A stretch of 64,000 nt of DNA from Protea cynaroides (lineage: Eukaryota > Streptophyta > Magnoliopsida > Proteales > Proteaceae): assembly GCA_028583415.1 (NCBI GenBank), contig CM053269.1:33050254-33114253 (forward strand), given 5' to 3'. Of the stretch, positions 22,684 to 32,490 are shown piece after piece. Position 1 is the first letter of the stretch; every line of letters begins with the position of its first letter. The notes beneath the pieces are model-generated. The model was given only the letters and a program-made list of their open reading frames with translations, made no database searches and was not told the DNA's origin. The position numbers and the translations under genes were made by a program.

Positions 22684-24896
22684 TGTAAGACCCACACTCC
22701 ATGAACCCGATCTAAACTCCATGAACCCGATCTAAACCTTTAATTCATGTCGTAACAGTTTTTCAATCATCACCGGGTCAGACGGGACGAGCGAATGACA
22801 ACCAGGTATGAAAACGGACCAAAATTAGGAATGATATTTTCATACCAGTCGATGGAACCGGTCTATGGTACCGGTCGACCGGTATAGCCTGCGCAGCAGA
22901 CCACTTAGATCCGAAAACGGATCTCTGCGGGTCCCACTTTTTAAATTTTGAACCCTAAGACTTTCCTAACGTAAGGGGACTTCCTAAACTCAACCCTAGT
23001 CTATATAAGAACCCTTAAACCTCCTTAAATATCTTTCATTGATCCTCACAAACCTTAGAGAGGAGAAAGTGATTGAAGAATGAAAAGAAGCAAGGAAGGA
23101 GAGGGAAGAGCCGCCATTGCTGTTGGACAAAGAACACATTACCGTGAATCAACGGTAAGTGCTTAAACCTTCCTCTATGTTAAGCGTTCTAGAATGGTTA
23201 GTCATGATTGGAACAATACCATGAAAAGTAAGGTATTGATCTAAACCATATTTTGCCATCAAACCCTAATCTAGTCGATAAACCCTAGATTCAAGTTCTA
23301 GGTTGAAGATCATCGAAACTAGGACTTGAATGGAGTTGGAAACAACTCTAATTCAGTGCTCAGACATAGAATGTGTAGGAGAAACCCTAGAATCAATAGG
23401 GGGTGACCGACGGAAGGCGAGAGCCGGGTGTATGGCCTTCCGGAGACATACCGGTCGCACCCATGCGACCAGTACCTGCGATCGGTATCTCCCGGAGACT
23501 AGTCTGTGGGGACCGGTCGACCATACCGGTCGCACCTTTCCCCTACAGTGCCGCGGTCGGTACCTGCAACCGGTACCTGCCATCGGTTTGCTTTGTGAGT
23601 AGTGTTTTTGACCCAGTTGGTTTTTCGACCAACGTAAACCCTAAGAAAAACTATTCTAACTCAACCCTAACGTCGTGTAGGACCTTGTGATAGCAAGTTT
23701 GGATTCTGTGATGCGGAGCAAGCTATCAATCAAGCGTCAGGTAAGGGAATCGGACCTAAACCCTAATAATCTAATAACAGTAAAACGTTGCTAAAAACTA
23801 TGATTCTATGGAATGGCGTTTATGCATACTCGCATGTCATCTTTACTTTCAGTTATTATTATTGTTCATGCATACTCGCTATGTTAGGTAGGATGTGACT
23901 GTTAGACATGTGATTGTTTTCGTTGGTGTGTGGAATGGGAATGGTCGGGGGTCTGGGATCATTCCTCACACTAGCACCTTTTCGTATCGTTCTGTCTTAG
24001 CATGCTTGGTGCGGGTAGGGTATCAAGGGGAGGAAGTGGTGTTGTGGTCTCCAGCCTGGCCACTAGACTCTAGCTCTATCTCTATGCCGTAGGGAGCTGT
24101 GCTGGGATAGGGCCTACTGTGATGACATATAGGATTGGTTAGTTGCGAGCCCAGTTTGCAAGCCCTCGCCAATAGGGGCTTACATGTTGGTATGGGTAGG
24201 GTATCAGGGGAAGTGTTGGCGGTGTTTGATCCGGACGCTTTAGCTCTATCTCTATTCCATGGTGGGTGCATATGGGACGACAGTGGTGTTTGGTCCATTG
24301 GAGGCTTCATACACTCGTGTATAAAGGTGCGGTGGCCGCCAATCCTTTTTATAGCACATTGCAAACTTAAAACCAGACCATGATGTGAATGTTACTCATG
24401 CATATGTTTGTTGCATTGTCTGATTGTCTTATTGAGCTAAGTTGTGAGCTCACCCTTGTATACACACTATTTTTAGATGTTGATGCAGATTATACTGTGG
24501 AGGACTATATGGATGCTCCGGCGTATAGAGGTGTTGTTGCTTTGGAAGTGTAAGCAGGAGAGGAAGAGCATGACGCTTCATGCGAGTGCCCTTTCTACGT
24601 GTACCTCTAGGATTTGATTTAGTTTATTTATTTATTTTTTAGTTGGAGATACAATTGATGTAAGGATATTTATTTATGTTTTGGTGTGGAGAATAATTGG
24701 ATATTTTATTTAAATTATCAATAAAGAATTCAGTTCATTTAATTTAAGACTTCTGCTGTATTTTATTATATTCTGATTGTGGTTATGTGCAATGATTTGT
24801 ATGAGTAGACACGGTCTTATTGAGATCCTGGTGTAAATTGTTGGTTCAGTGACGGTTCACTCACACTTCTGGTTTAGCCATAATTGGGGTGTGACA
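22684..24896 (+). repeat. 5' LTR of A1
   Basis: TATA box TATATAA near 23002. Two clusters of TACCGGTCG-type motifs lie upstream of TATA (about 22845-22895) and about 450 bp downstream (about 23445-23590). Paired words GTATCAAGGGGAGG and TAGCTCTATCTCTAT recur in the 3' half. A small frame at 24482-24610 (EDYMDAPAY...CECP) is broken by TAA in this copy. Confidence 0.9.
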
Positions 24897-24899
24897 ACT

Positions 24900-24911
24900 T
24901 GGTATCAGAGC
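24900..24911 (+). other. Primer binding site, tRNA-iMet type
   Basis: TGGTATCAGAGC, the plant initiator methionine tRNA 3' complement, three bases after the LTR. Confidence 0.92.
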
Positions 24912-25270
24912 TCTTAGGCTCTGTCTAACAGACCATATTTGCACTTAACTAAGTCGATGAACTGAGATAGGAAGAATTTAAAAGTCTTAATAAAAACACA
25001 CCCTAAGCACTTGTTTGATGCCTGAAACTAAATACGAAAGAGCATAATATATTATACTAAATGTGAAATTAATAAACAGTCATGCTCTAGTGAGTAACAA
25101 GCAGAATGATCATGAATTACCATAACAAGTAAAAAGAAAATTTTATAAACATAAAATATTTAAAAAGTATCAAGAGTTAATGGTGCCACAGGGTACAGTC
25201 CACAAGCCGGACGGTTACCCTGTTATATAAAAAAAACCATGCTGAGTGGAGAGAAAAATAAAGTGATCTA

Positions 25271-25440
25271 TCATGGGGTTGGGGGCATAGGAGGAATAGG
25301 GTCAGTAATGTCATAATCACGCTCATAAGCGACCCTGAGCCAGTGTACCTGCTCCTGCGTGACTCTGAGGCTGCGAGAGAGGCACCCTAGGTCACGGTTC
25401 ATCTCACGCTGGGCATCCCGAATCTTCATAAATATACCCA
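25271..25440 (-). pseudogene. C-terminal remnant of the antisense ORF in A1
   Basis: On the complement the frame reads DAQREMNRDLG, QEQVHWLRVAYERDYD and ends PPMPPTP-stop. It matches the C-terminal end of the ORF at 62598-63766. The rest of the ORF, the ORF/gag intergenic region and the first part of gag are deleted. The junction near 25436-25445 falls at the shared word TACCCA(C/T)C, then continues directly into gag (CCATGGTATGG). Confidence 0.7.
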
Positions 25441-26260
25441 CCACCATGGTATGGAACGAATGCACAGGGGCATAATGACCTAAGCCGAGCGATGGATAGG
25501 TTTTTGAAATGAAATCCCCTACCTTCACAGGGAAACCAGGAAAACCACTATGGCCTGCACAATGGGTTGCTGAGATGGAGAAGAACTTCCGTCTAATGAC
25601 TTGCACGGAGGATGAGAATGTGCTGTTTGCTATGCACATGCTCAAGGAAGATGCTAATGCCTGGTGGAATTCTACCCATACATACTTGGAGACAAAGCAT
25701 ATTCAGATCAATTGGAAATATTCAAGGGAGCTTTCTTTGATAAGTACTTGGAGACAAAGCATATTCAGATCAACTGGAAATTCTTAAATCTGGAACAATC
25801 CCAGTCGACTGTTGATGCGTACCAGTAGAGGTATGAAAAGCTGTTTTTCTTCGCTCCGGTAAGTATGCAAGAGGAAGAAACCAAGACCCGCAGGTTCACC
25901 ATGGGATTACGAGGAAGTATCCGAGAGCACGTCTTGGGTTTGGAGAAGAAAATGTATAACGAGGCTGTACAGATTGCTAGGGTAATTAAATCAAGCCAAA
26001 GAGACAGCCTCTTTACTCAAAACAGGGGACTGAAGAGGCCTGCTACTGAGACTTCGGGTGGAGGGAACACTAGACCATTTTGCCCATACAGGGCTCAGTC
26101 TGCTGTGGTGCCAGCAAGGGACACTACTGCACCACCATCATCACAGTTAGCTGGACAAAAACCAAATGTCAAATATTTCAACTGTCAACAATTGGGTCAT
26201 TATGCAAAGACTTGTATACTACCTAAGAAGCAACTGCCACAGCAAGGAAAGATATTCGCA
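25441..26260 (+). pseudogene. gag region of A1 (N-terminally deleted)
   Basis: A retrotransposon gag core is readable with frame changes: KPGKPLWPAQWVAEMEKNF, FAMHMLKEDANAWW and FTMGLRGSIREHVLGLEKK. A segment around 25743-25777 repeats 25681-25714 and replaces sequence present in A0. The zinc knuckle at about 26170-26215 reads YFNCQQLGHYAKTC; the first Cys of the CX2CX4HX4C box is Tyr here, while A0 keeps Cys. The start is unusable because the first part of gag is deleted. Confidence 0.8.
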
Positions 26261-27205
26261 GTCACCACTGAAGAGGCAGCCGCAGCACCTGATGTGGTTA
26301 CTGGAACTATAAATATAGCTGGTTTACCCGCCAGAGTACTCTTTGACTCTAAGGCCACGCACTCCTTTGTTTCTATGTCTTTTGGGAAGCAAATGGAGTT
26401 ACCTATCAAGTATTTAATCCCAAGCTTGATAGTTCACTCTCCGTTGGGAGTAGAAGTGGCATTGAATGAATGCTATGGGCCGTGTACAGTTACTATTGAG
26501 GGCCGAAACCTAGAAGCAAATCTGGTTCAACTTGAGATGGCAGACTTTAACGTCATCTTGAGAATGGATTGGCTAGGCCATCATTCAACTAGCTTATTAT
26601 GTGGTGAAAGAAAACTTGTGTTTAAAGATGATAAGGGAAAAGAGTTTAGTATCACTGGAACCAAGTTCCCTAGGAAGCGGAAGCTGATCCTCTCTGCCTT
26701 AAAAGCTAAGAGATGCTTAGAGAAGGGAGGAGTGGGGTACTTAGTATCTGTGGTCGACATCACTGCAGAGGTGCCAAAGATGGAAGATCTAGATGTGGTA
26801 CGAGAGTTTCCAGATGTGTTCCTAGAAGATCTACCAGGTCTACCTCCAGACATGGCTACAGAGTTCGTGATAGACCTCATGCCAGGGTCGGCGCCGATGT
26901 CTAAGGCACCGTATAGGATGGCCTCTACAGAATTAAAGGAGTTGAAGACCCAATTACAAGAACTACTAGATAAGGGTTTCATACGACCAAGCATATCGCC
27001 ATGGGGAGCACCTGTATTGTTCGTCAAGAAGAAAGACGGTAGCCTACGACTATGTATCGACTATCGAGAGTTGAACAAGTTAACTATCAAGAATCGATAC
27101 CCTTTGCCTAGGATCAATGATTTGTTCGATCAGTTGCAGGGTGCAAAGGTTTTCTCAAAGATTGATCTTAGATCAGGGTATCACCAATTGAAGATCAAGG
27201 TATGA
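25865..27205 (+). CDS. gag C-terminus, protease and RT N-terminal half (A1)
   Basis: An open stretch of 446 codons. Order: end of the gag core, zinc knuckle, pepsin-like protease and reverse transcriptase up to motif SKIDLRSGYHQLKIK. The protease active site reads FDSKATHSF; the usual Asp-Ser-Gly has Lys for Gly, probably inactivating, whereas the A0 copy keeps DSGATH. The RT fingers (GFIRPSISPWGAPVLFVKKKDGSLR, YRELNKLTIKNRYPLP) are well kept. The frame ends at a TGA where relatives have an Arg codon, a change consistent with CpG deamination (CGA to TGA). It represents part of a polyprotein, not a separate gene. Confidence 0.85.
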   Translation: MQEEETKTRRFTMGLRGSIREHVLGLEKKMYNEAVQIARVIKSSQRDSLFTQNRGLKRPATETSGGGNTRPFCPYRAQSAVVPARDTTAPPSSQLAGQKPNVKYFNCQQLGHYAKTCILPKKQLPQQGKIFAVTTEEAAAAPDVVTGTINIAGLPARVLFDSKATHSFVSMSFGKQMELPIKYLIPSLIVHSPLGVEVALNECYGPCTVTIEGRNLEANLVQLEMADFNVILRMDWLGHHSTSLLCGERKLVFKDDKGKEFSITGTKFPRKRKLILSALKAKRCLEKGGVGYLVSVVDITAEVPKMEDLDVVREFPDVFLEDLPGLPPDMATEFVIDLMPGSAPMSKAPYRMASTELKELKTQLQELLDKGFIRPSISPWGAPVLFVKKKDGSLRLCIDYRELNKLTIKNRYPLPRINDLFDQLQGAKVFSKIDLRSGYHQLKIKV

Positions 27206-28566
27206 GATATTCCAAAGACTGCTTTCAGGACAAGGTATGGGCATTATGAGTTCCTGGTAATGTCGTTTGGGTTGACTAACACTCTGGTGTTGTTCATGGA
27301 ACTGATGAACCGAGTGTTTCATGACATGTTGGACACTTCGGTCATCGTATTCATTGACGACATCTTGGTCTACTCAAAGGACAGGGAGGCTCATGCAACA
27401 CATTTGAGAGCAGCCCTACAACGGCTGAGAAGGGAGAAGCTTTACGCCAAGTTCAAGAAGTGTGAATTTTGGTTGAAGGAAGTGGCCTTCTTGGGTTACG
27501 TAGTATCTGCAGACGGTATCAAGGTAGATCCAAGCAAGATCGCAGCTATAGTAGGATGGGATGCACCTAAATTAGTTGCGGAGATCCGTAGTTTCCTTGG
27601 ATTGGCTAGTTACTATAGAAGATTCATGGAAGACTACTCAATGATCGCCGTTCCAGACTAACCAAGAACGGAGAAAAGTTCATATGGACAGATGAGTGTG
27701 AGAAGTGCTTTCCGACTTTGAAGTCAAGACTAGTCTCTGCACCTATCTTGACCATCCCAGCACCAGACTTGCCGTTTACCCTATATACGGATGCCTTAGG
27801 GTTGGGTCTTGGATGTGTGTTGATGCAAGGAGAACAGGTGATTGCCTACGCATCAACACAGTTAAAAGAGCATGAGAAGAACTATCCTACGCATGATCTG
27901 GAGTTAGCAGCCGTCATTCACGCAATCAAGACTTGGAGACACTACCTTTATGGTGAAAATTTTCAGATTAACTCGGATCACAAGAGTTTAACTTACCTTT
28001 TTACTCAAAAGGACCTGAATATGAGACAGAGGAGATGGCTGAAACTATTAAAAGATTATGATTGTGACATCCAGTACCATCCGGGTAAGGCAAACATTGT
28101 GGCTAATGCCTTAAGTAGAAAATGGGCATTGAAACCTGAGGCAGGACCTAGTATGAACGCTGCACTGTATGCTGCAGCCTTGGGCTTAATAGAGAATGAT
28201 AAAAAGTATATATTAGAGACTGCAAGAGATCCAGTGGAACATGACTTAATTCATAAGTTCACATTGATGTTCGCAGTTTTAAAGATCTCGCCAAATCTAA
28301 TAGATGAGGTAAAAGTAGCAATCCTACAGGATCCACACCTCAAGACTGTGCAAGAAGATCTAGAGAAGGGTAAAAGCAGCCCTAACTTTACCTTGGATTC
28401 AGACAAGGTACTCAGGTATCGTGGACGATTATGTATACCTGAGAGTGAGAACTCAAATATCAGAGATAGAGTTATGACAAAAGCTCATTACACCCCATAT
28501 TCAGTACATCCAGGAAGCATCAAGATGTACCATGATTTAAGAAGATTATATTGGTGGAGGGTATGA
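27206..28566 (+). pseudogene. RT C-terminal half, RNase H, integrase zinc domain (A1)
   Basis: After the TGA the RT continues (TAFRTRYGHYEFLVMSFGL) with the catalytic FIDDILVYSKD at about 27350-27380 and the thumb FLGLASYYRRF. A frameshift near 27655 separates it from RNase H (27718-28566), which has FTLYTDALGLGLGCVL, the DLELAAV Glu and SDHKSLTYL. The last RNase H Asp is Asn (VANALSRK for VADALSRK). The integrase HH-CC zinc domain follows (AHYTPYSVHPGSIKMY), then a stop at 28566. Each lesion alone would abolish function. Confidence 0.88.
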
Positions 28567-29770
28567 AAGCGGATGTAGCTCGATTCGTGTTCCAATGTCT
28601 GAATTGTTAGCAAGTTAAAGCAGAAAGGCAGAGACCCGCAAGTTTGCTATAACTACTACCGGAGCCAGCATGGAAATGGGATTGTATCACAATGGATTTC
28701 GTCACTGGCCTACCCTTGACACCAAGGTCAGTGGATGCAGTATGGGTTATAGTCGATTGACTTACCAAGACAGCCCGATTCATCGCTGTCAGACCTCAGT
28801 ATACCATGGAGAAGCTGGCCAAGCTATATGTGAATAATATAGTCAGACTTCATGGTGTCCCAGAAAGTATAGTATCTGACAGAGATCCCCATTTTACATC
28901 AAAGTTCTGGGAAGGATTATAGAAAGCCATGGGAACTAAGTTGAAGTTTAGTACAGGTTTTCATCCTCAGACAGAGGGCAGTCAGAAAGAACTATTTAAA
29001 TCTTGGAGGATATGCTCAGAGCGTGTGCCCTAGATTTCAAAGGAGCTTGGGACGAGAAGCTATCGCTCATCGAGTTTGCATATAACAATAGTTACCAGGC
29101 TACGATCCAAATGGCTCCATATGAGGCACTTTATGGGAAGAAATGTCGTGCACTTCTATTATGGAATGAGGTGGGAGAGAGAAGGATTGTAGGATCGGAG
29201 TTTGTCGAAGAAACTTATCGAGTGATTGATCAAATTAAGGAAAGAGTGAAAACAGCTCAAGTTCGACAAAAGCACTATGCAGATAACCGACGTTGAGATC
29301 TAGAGTTTGTAGTGGGTGACAAGGTGTTCTTGAAGATATCACCTGTGCGAGGTTTGAAACGGTTTGGTAAGAAGGGAAAGCTATGTCCCAGGTATGTGGG
29401 ACCATACGAGGTTTTGACCAGACATGGTACTGTGGCATATCAACTGGCTCTACCACCATCCATGTCAAGCGTTAATGATGTGTTCCATGTTTCTTTATTG
29501 AAGAAGTATGTCAGGGATCCATCACACATCTTGACAGCAGACCCACCAGACTTGACAGAGGACTTGATATTTGAAGTGGTACATGTGATGCTCACAAGCC
29601 GAAAGGTACAACATCTCCGAAGCAAGTATATACATTACGTCAAAGTGCATTGGAAAAACCAAGATGTAGAAGAAATCACTTGGGAGGAAGAGAACGCGAT
29701 GCGAAAGGAATACCCTAACCTTTTCGACGAACAAGGTACGTGTAAATTTCGAGGCCAAAATTTTTTTTAA
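28567..29770 (+). pseudogene. Integrase core and chromodomain (A1)
   Basis: The integrase catalytic core is readable through several stops: TMDFVTGLPLTP (first Asp), ESIVSDRDPHFTSKFW (second Asp) and a frameshift near 29000. Then EFAYNNSYQATIQMAPYEALYGK, the GPY region (LCPRYVGPYEVL, FHVSLLKKYV) and a C-terminal chromodomain-like segment (VKVHWKNQDVEEITWEEENAM) ending at 29770. A C-terminal chromodomain after a GPY/F integrase is characteristic of chromoviruses; the order and words resemble the Del/Tekay clade, whose integrases are thought to target heterochromatin. Confidence 0.88.
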
Positions 29771-29837
29771 GGGTGGGGGAGTTATGAAACCTACATGCAA
29801 ATTTCGGGGAAGAAATTTCTCTTAAGGGTGGGGGAGT
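29768..29837 (+). other. Duplicated polypurine tract
   Basis: AAGGGTGGGGGAGTT occurs twice, at 29769-29783 and directly before the 3' LTR at 29824-29837. The second is the functional PPT position for plus-strand priming. The duplicate lies about 55 bp upstream within a repeated AAATTTCG-containing stretch. Confidence 0.85.
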
Positions 29838-32039
29838 TGTAAGACCCGCACTCCATGAACCCGATCTAAACCTTTAATTTATGTCGTAACAGGTCTTCCA
29901 ATCATCACTGTGCCAGACAGGACGAGCGGATGACAACCAGGTATGAAAATGGAACAGAATTAGGAATGATATTTTCATACCGGTCGATGGTACCGGTCTA
30001 TGGTTCTGGTCGACTGGTATAGCCTGCGCAGCAGACCACTTACATCCGAAAATGGATCCTTGCTGGTCCCACTTTCTAAATTTCGAACCCTAAAACTTTC
30101 CTAATGTAAGGGGACTTCCTAAACTCAATCCTAGTCTATATAAGGACCCTTAAACCTCCTTAAATCCCTTTCATTGATCCTCACAAACCCTAGAGAGGAG
30201 AAAGAGATTGAAGAATGAAAAGAAGCTAGGAAGGAGAGGGAAGAGCCGCCATTGCCGTTGGACGAAGAACACATTTCCGCGAATCAATGGTAAGTGCTTA
30301 AACCTTCCTCTACGTTAAACGTTCTAGAATGGTTAGTCATGATTGGATCAATACCATGCAAAGCGAGGTATTGATCTAAACCATATTTTGCCGTCAAACC
30401 CTAATCTAGTCGGTAAACCCTAGATTCAAGTTCTAGGTTGAAGATCATCGAAACTAGGACTTGAATGGAGTTGGAAACAACTCTAACTCAGTGCTCAGAC
30501 CTAGAATGTGTAGGAAAAACCCTAGAATCAATAGGGGGTGACCGACGAAAGGCGAGAATCGGGTGTATGGTCTTCCGGAGACATACTGGTCGACTATACC
30601 GGTCGCACCCTATTTGACCGGTACCTGCGACCAGTATCTCCCGGAGACTGGTCTGTGGGGACCGGTCGACCATACCGGTCGCACCTTTCCCCCACAGTGC
30701 CCCGGCCGGTACTTGCGACCAGTACCTACAACCGGTCTGCTCTGTGAGTAGTGTTTTTGACCCAGTTGGTTTTTTGACCAACGTAAACCCTAAGAAAAAC
30801 TATTCTAACTCAACCCTAACGTCGTGTAGGACCTTGTGATAGCAAGTTTGGATTCTGTGACGTGGAGCAAGCTATCAATCAAGCGTTAGGTAAGGGAATC
30901 GGACCTAAACCCTAATAATCTAATAACAGTAAAACATTGCTAAAAACTATGATTCTATGGAATGACGTTTATGCATACTCGCATGTCGTCTTTACTTTCA
31001 ATTATTATTATTGTTCATGCATACTAGCTATGCTAGGATGTGACTGTTAGGCATGTGATTGTTTTCGTTGGTGTGTGGAATGGGAATGGTCAGGGGTCTG
31101 GGATCATTCCTCACACTAGCACCTTTTCGTATCGTTCTGTCTTAACATGCTTGGTGCGGGTAGGGTATCAAGGGGAGGAAGTGGTGCTGTGGTCTCTGGC
31201 CTGACCACTAGACTCTAGCTCTATCTCTATGTCGTAGGGAGCTATGCTGGGATAGGGCCTACTGTGATGACATATAGGATTGGTTAGTTGCGAGCCCAGT
31301 TTGCAAGCCCTCGCCAATAGGGGCTTACGTGTTGGTATGGGTAGGGTATCAGGAGAAGTATTGGCGGTGTTTGATCCGGACGCTTTAGCTCTATCTCTAT
31401 TCCATGGTGGGTGCATATGGGACGACAGTGGTGTTTGACCTATTGGGAGGCTTCACACACTCGTGTATAGAGGTGCGGGGGCCGCCAATCCTTTCTATAG
31501 CACATTGCAAACTTAAAACCAGACCATGATGTGAATGTTACTCATGCATATGTTTGTTGCATTGTCTGATTGTCTTATTGAGCTAAGTTGTGAGCTCACC
31601 CTTGTGTACACACTATTTTTAGATGTTGATGCATGTTATACTATGGAGGACTATATGGATGCTCCGGCGTATGGAGGTGTTGTTGCTTTGGAAGTGCAAG
31701 CAGGAGAGGACGAGCATGACGCTTCATGCGAGTGCCCTTTCTGTGTACCTCTAGGATTTGATTTAGTTTATTTATTTATTTTTTAGTTGGAGATACAATT
31801 GATGTAAGGATATTTATTTATGTTTTAGTGTGGAGAATAATTGGATATTTTATTTAAATTATGAATAGAGAATTCAGTTCATTTAATTTAAGACTTCCGT
31901 TGTATTTTATTATATTCTGATTGTGGTTATGTGCAATGGTTTGTATGAGTGACATGGTCTTATTGAGATCCTGGTGTGAACCGTTGGTTCAGTGACGGTT
32001 CACTCACACTTCTGGTTCATCCAGAATTGGGGTGTGACA
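29838..32039 (+). repeat. 3' LTR of A1
   Basis: TATATAA near 30137. Same motif clusters as the 5' LTR. The small EDY...CECxxC frame is open here (31535-31786) and, after a 3-bp deletion at its normal stop, reads on to a later stop. Confidence 0.9.
31625..31786 (+). CDS. LTR micro-ORF, family A copy
   Basis: After a splice-acceptor-like sequence (TTTTTAGATGTTGATGCA; the usual CAG is CAT in this copy) the frame contains EDYMDAPAYGG and DEHDASCECPFCV. The same frame recurs in the A0 LTR (35030-35158, intact to its TAG), B1 (34357-34488), both LTRs of B (complement 42860-42990 and 50280-50410) and the C LTR (complement 41248-41382, one stop). A and B copies have equal length without indels, and many differences fall in third codon positions. 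Whether it is translated, alone or after splicing to upstream LTR exons, is unknown. I recognise no family; the CxCxxC pattern could bind metal. Confidence 0.45.
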   Translation, partial: VDACYTMEDYMDAPAYGGVVALEVQAGEDEHDASCECPFCVPLGFDLVYLFIF

Positions 32040-32490
32040 ATAATAGTAAAACGTTGTTAATAATTATGATTATGTGGAATGGTGTTTGTGCATATTCATA
32101 TGTCATCTTTACTTTCAGTTATTATATTGTTCATGCATACTCGCTATGCTAGGTTTGTGTATTAGGCATGTGATTGTTTTCATTGGTGTGTGGAATGGGA
32201 AGAGCCTGGGGTTTGTGATCATTCCTCACACTAGCACCTTTTCGTAACGCTTCTATTTTAGCATGCTTGGTGCGGGTATGGTATCAGGGGGAGGAAGTGG
32301 CACTGTGGTCTCTGGCCTGGCCACTAGACTCGAGCCCTATCTCTATGCTGTAGGGAGCTGTGCTGGGATAAGGCCTACGATGATGACATATAGGATTGGT
32401 TAGTTGCGAGTCCAGTTTGCAAGCCCTCGCCAATAGGGGCTTACGTGTTGGTATGGGTAGGGCATCAGGGGAAGTGTTGGCGGTGTTTGA

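Larger units (their letters stand above)
22684..32039 (+). mobile_element. Element A1: Del/Tekay-like Ty3/gypsy chromovirus, complete outline
   Basis: The 5' LTR is 22684-24896 and the 3' LTR is 29838-32039, both TGTAAGACCC...GGGGTGTGACA. The TSD ATAAT (22679-22683 and 32040-32044) shows insertion into the A0 LTR. A PBS complementary to initiator Met tRNA follows three bases after the 5' LTR. Order inside: antisense-ORF remnant, gag, protease, RT, RNase H, integrase, chromodomain, PPT. The two LTRs differ by many substitutions and small indels, including a 20-bp duplication at 22696-22735 only in the 5' LTR, so the insertion is not recent. Stops and frameshifts in pol make it non-autonomous now. 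Confidence 0.93.

Noticed and set aside
23895..24383. ORFs on both strands in the A LTR 3' half
   Set aside because: Frames differ between LTR copies and lack the silent-change bias seen in the EDY frame; probably chance.
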